From Globodera rostochiensis (lineage: Eukaryota; Nematoda; Chromadorea; Rhabditida; Heteroderidae), in assembly GCA_018350325.1 (NCBI GenBank), contig JAEVLN010000025.1, positions 186,001-250,000 of the forward strand: DNA of 64,000 bases, given 5' to 3'. The notes under the pieces are model-generated. The model saw only the letters and a program-made list of their open reading frames with translations, was not told where the DNA came from and made no database searches. This document shows positions 63,877 through 64,000 of this stretch, piece by piece. The translations under genes were made by a program, and so were the position numbers. How positions within the stretch are numbered: position 1 is the first letter of the stretch; each line of letters starts with the position of its first letter.

Positions 63877-64000
63877 CTAAATGATACGAAATCGTTCTAA
63901 GTAACGAAGTGCGTCTTCGCCAGCCCTCTGGTCAAATTCTGCAAAAATCTGCTGAAGATTATGGTCCAGCGCCACATAAACGCTCTTCCTTTTTAGTCCT
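63877..64000 (-). CDS. C-terminal exon of an unidentified gene, cut by the window edge
   Basis: The minus strand is open from the window end to a TAG at 63877-63879. It encodes about 40 residues, including SVYVALDHNLQQIFAEFDQR and GEDALRYLERFRII. The composition is protein-like (mixed charged and hydrophobic, helix-forming). No family is recognised and the upstream part lies outside the window. Confidence 0.45.
   Translation of the reverse strand, partial: GLKRKSVYVALDHNLQQIFAEFDQRAGEDALRYLERFRII

Overview
This window is nuclear DNA of an animal, most likely a cyst nematode (Globodera or a close relative). Four signs support this. Every convincing gene is cut into many short exons with GT-AG (sometimes GC-AG) introns of about 40-60 bases and upwards. 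One gene has the SPRY domain of the SPRYSEC/RBP-1 type known from potato cyst nematodes. Two gene pieces belong to a protein family I know from Globodera gene sets. The intergenic DNA is AT-rich and full of small inverted-repeat elements. The species is inferred, not proven. Exon models were assembled by hand from splice signals, reading phase and family resemblance.

Layout. 1-3.8 kb: repeats only. 3.9-5.9 kb (+): a membrane-anchored SPRY protein. 6-9.2 kb: repeats and a tRNA-like relic. 10.4-14.8 kb (+): a complete cullin-1 gene, 17 exons, 787 residues. 15.6-19.6 kb (-): a PUF (Pumilio-like) RNA-binding protein with about 13 repeats instead of 8, made by internal duplication. 19.8-28.4 kb: mobile-element debris, a Fic-domain exon and a 59-bp tandem repeat that may be coding. 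28.5-29.3 kb (-): a Lys/Glu-rich repeat protein.

29.5-46.3 kb (-) is the most unusual gene. A 26-exon model stays in frame for 2273 residues: a Cys-rich N-terminus, a coiled coil, a SecA-type motor (ATGEGKS, TSITGTAG, GTMLIARGVDM and NRVEEQVAGRVARKGQPGSG all visible), a helical region, a long DGPPPGPPP array, and a membrane segment near the C-terminus. SecA is a bacterial and plastid protein-translocation ATPase, so an intron-rich animal gene of this shape is unexpected.

48.6-56.6 kb (-): a young Ty3/gypsy LTR retrotransposon. Its two 326-bp LTRs look identical and its polyprotein carries an SGNH-esterase-like C-terminal domain. 58.8-62.6 kb (+): a gene of a Globodera multigene family, split by a 3.0-kb insertion with inverted ends at a TA dinucleotide. 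The insertion carries its own intact 8-exon, 704-residue gene on the other strand, a candidate transposase of a type I cannot name. The last 124 bases hold the C-terminal exon of a minus-strand gene that runs off the window.

Between genes there are many short hAT-like elements with 8-bp target duplications, several larger fold-back elements and a dispersed GC-rich repeat. No rRNA gene, convincing tRNA gene, CRISPR array or bacterial operon was seen.
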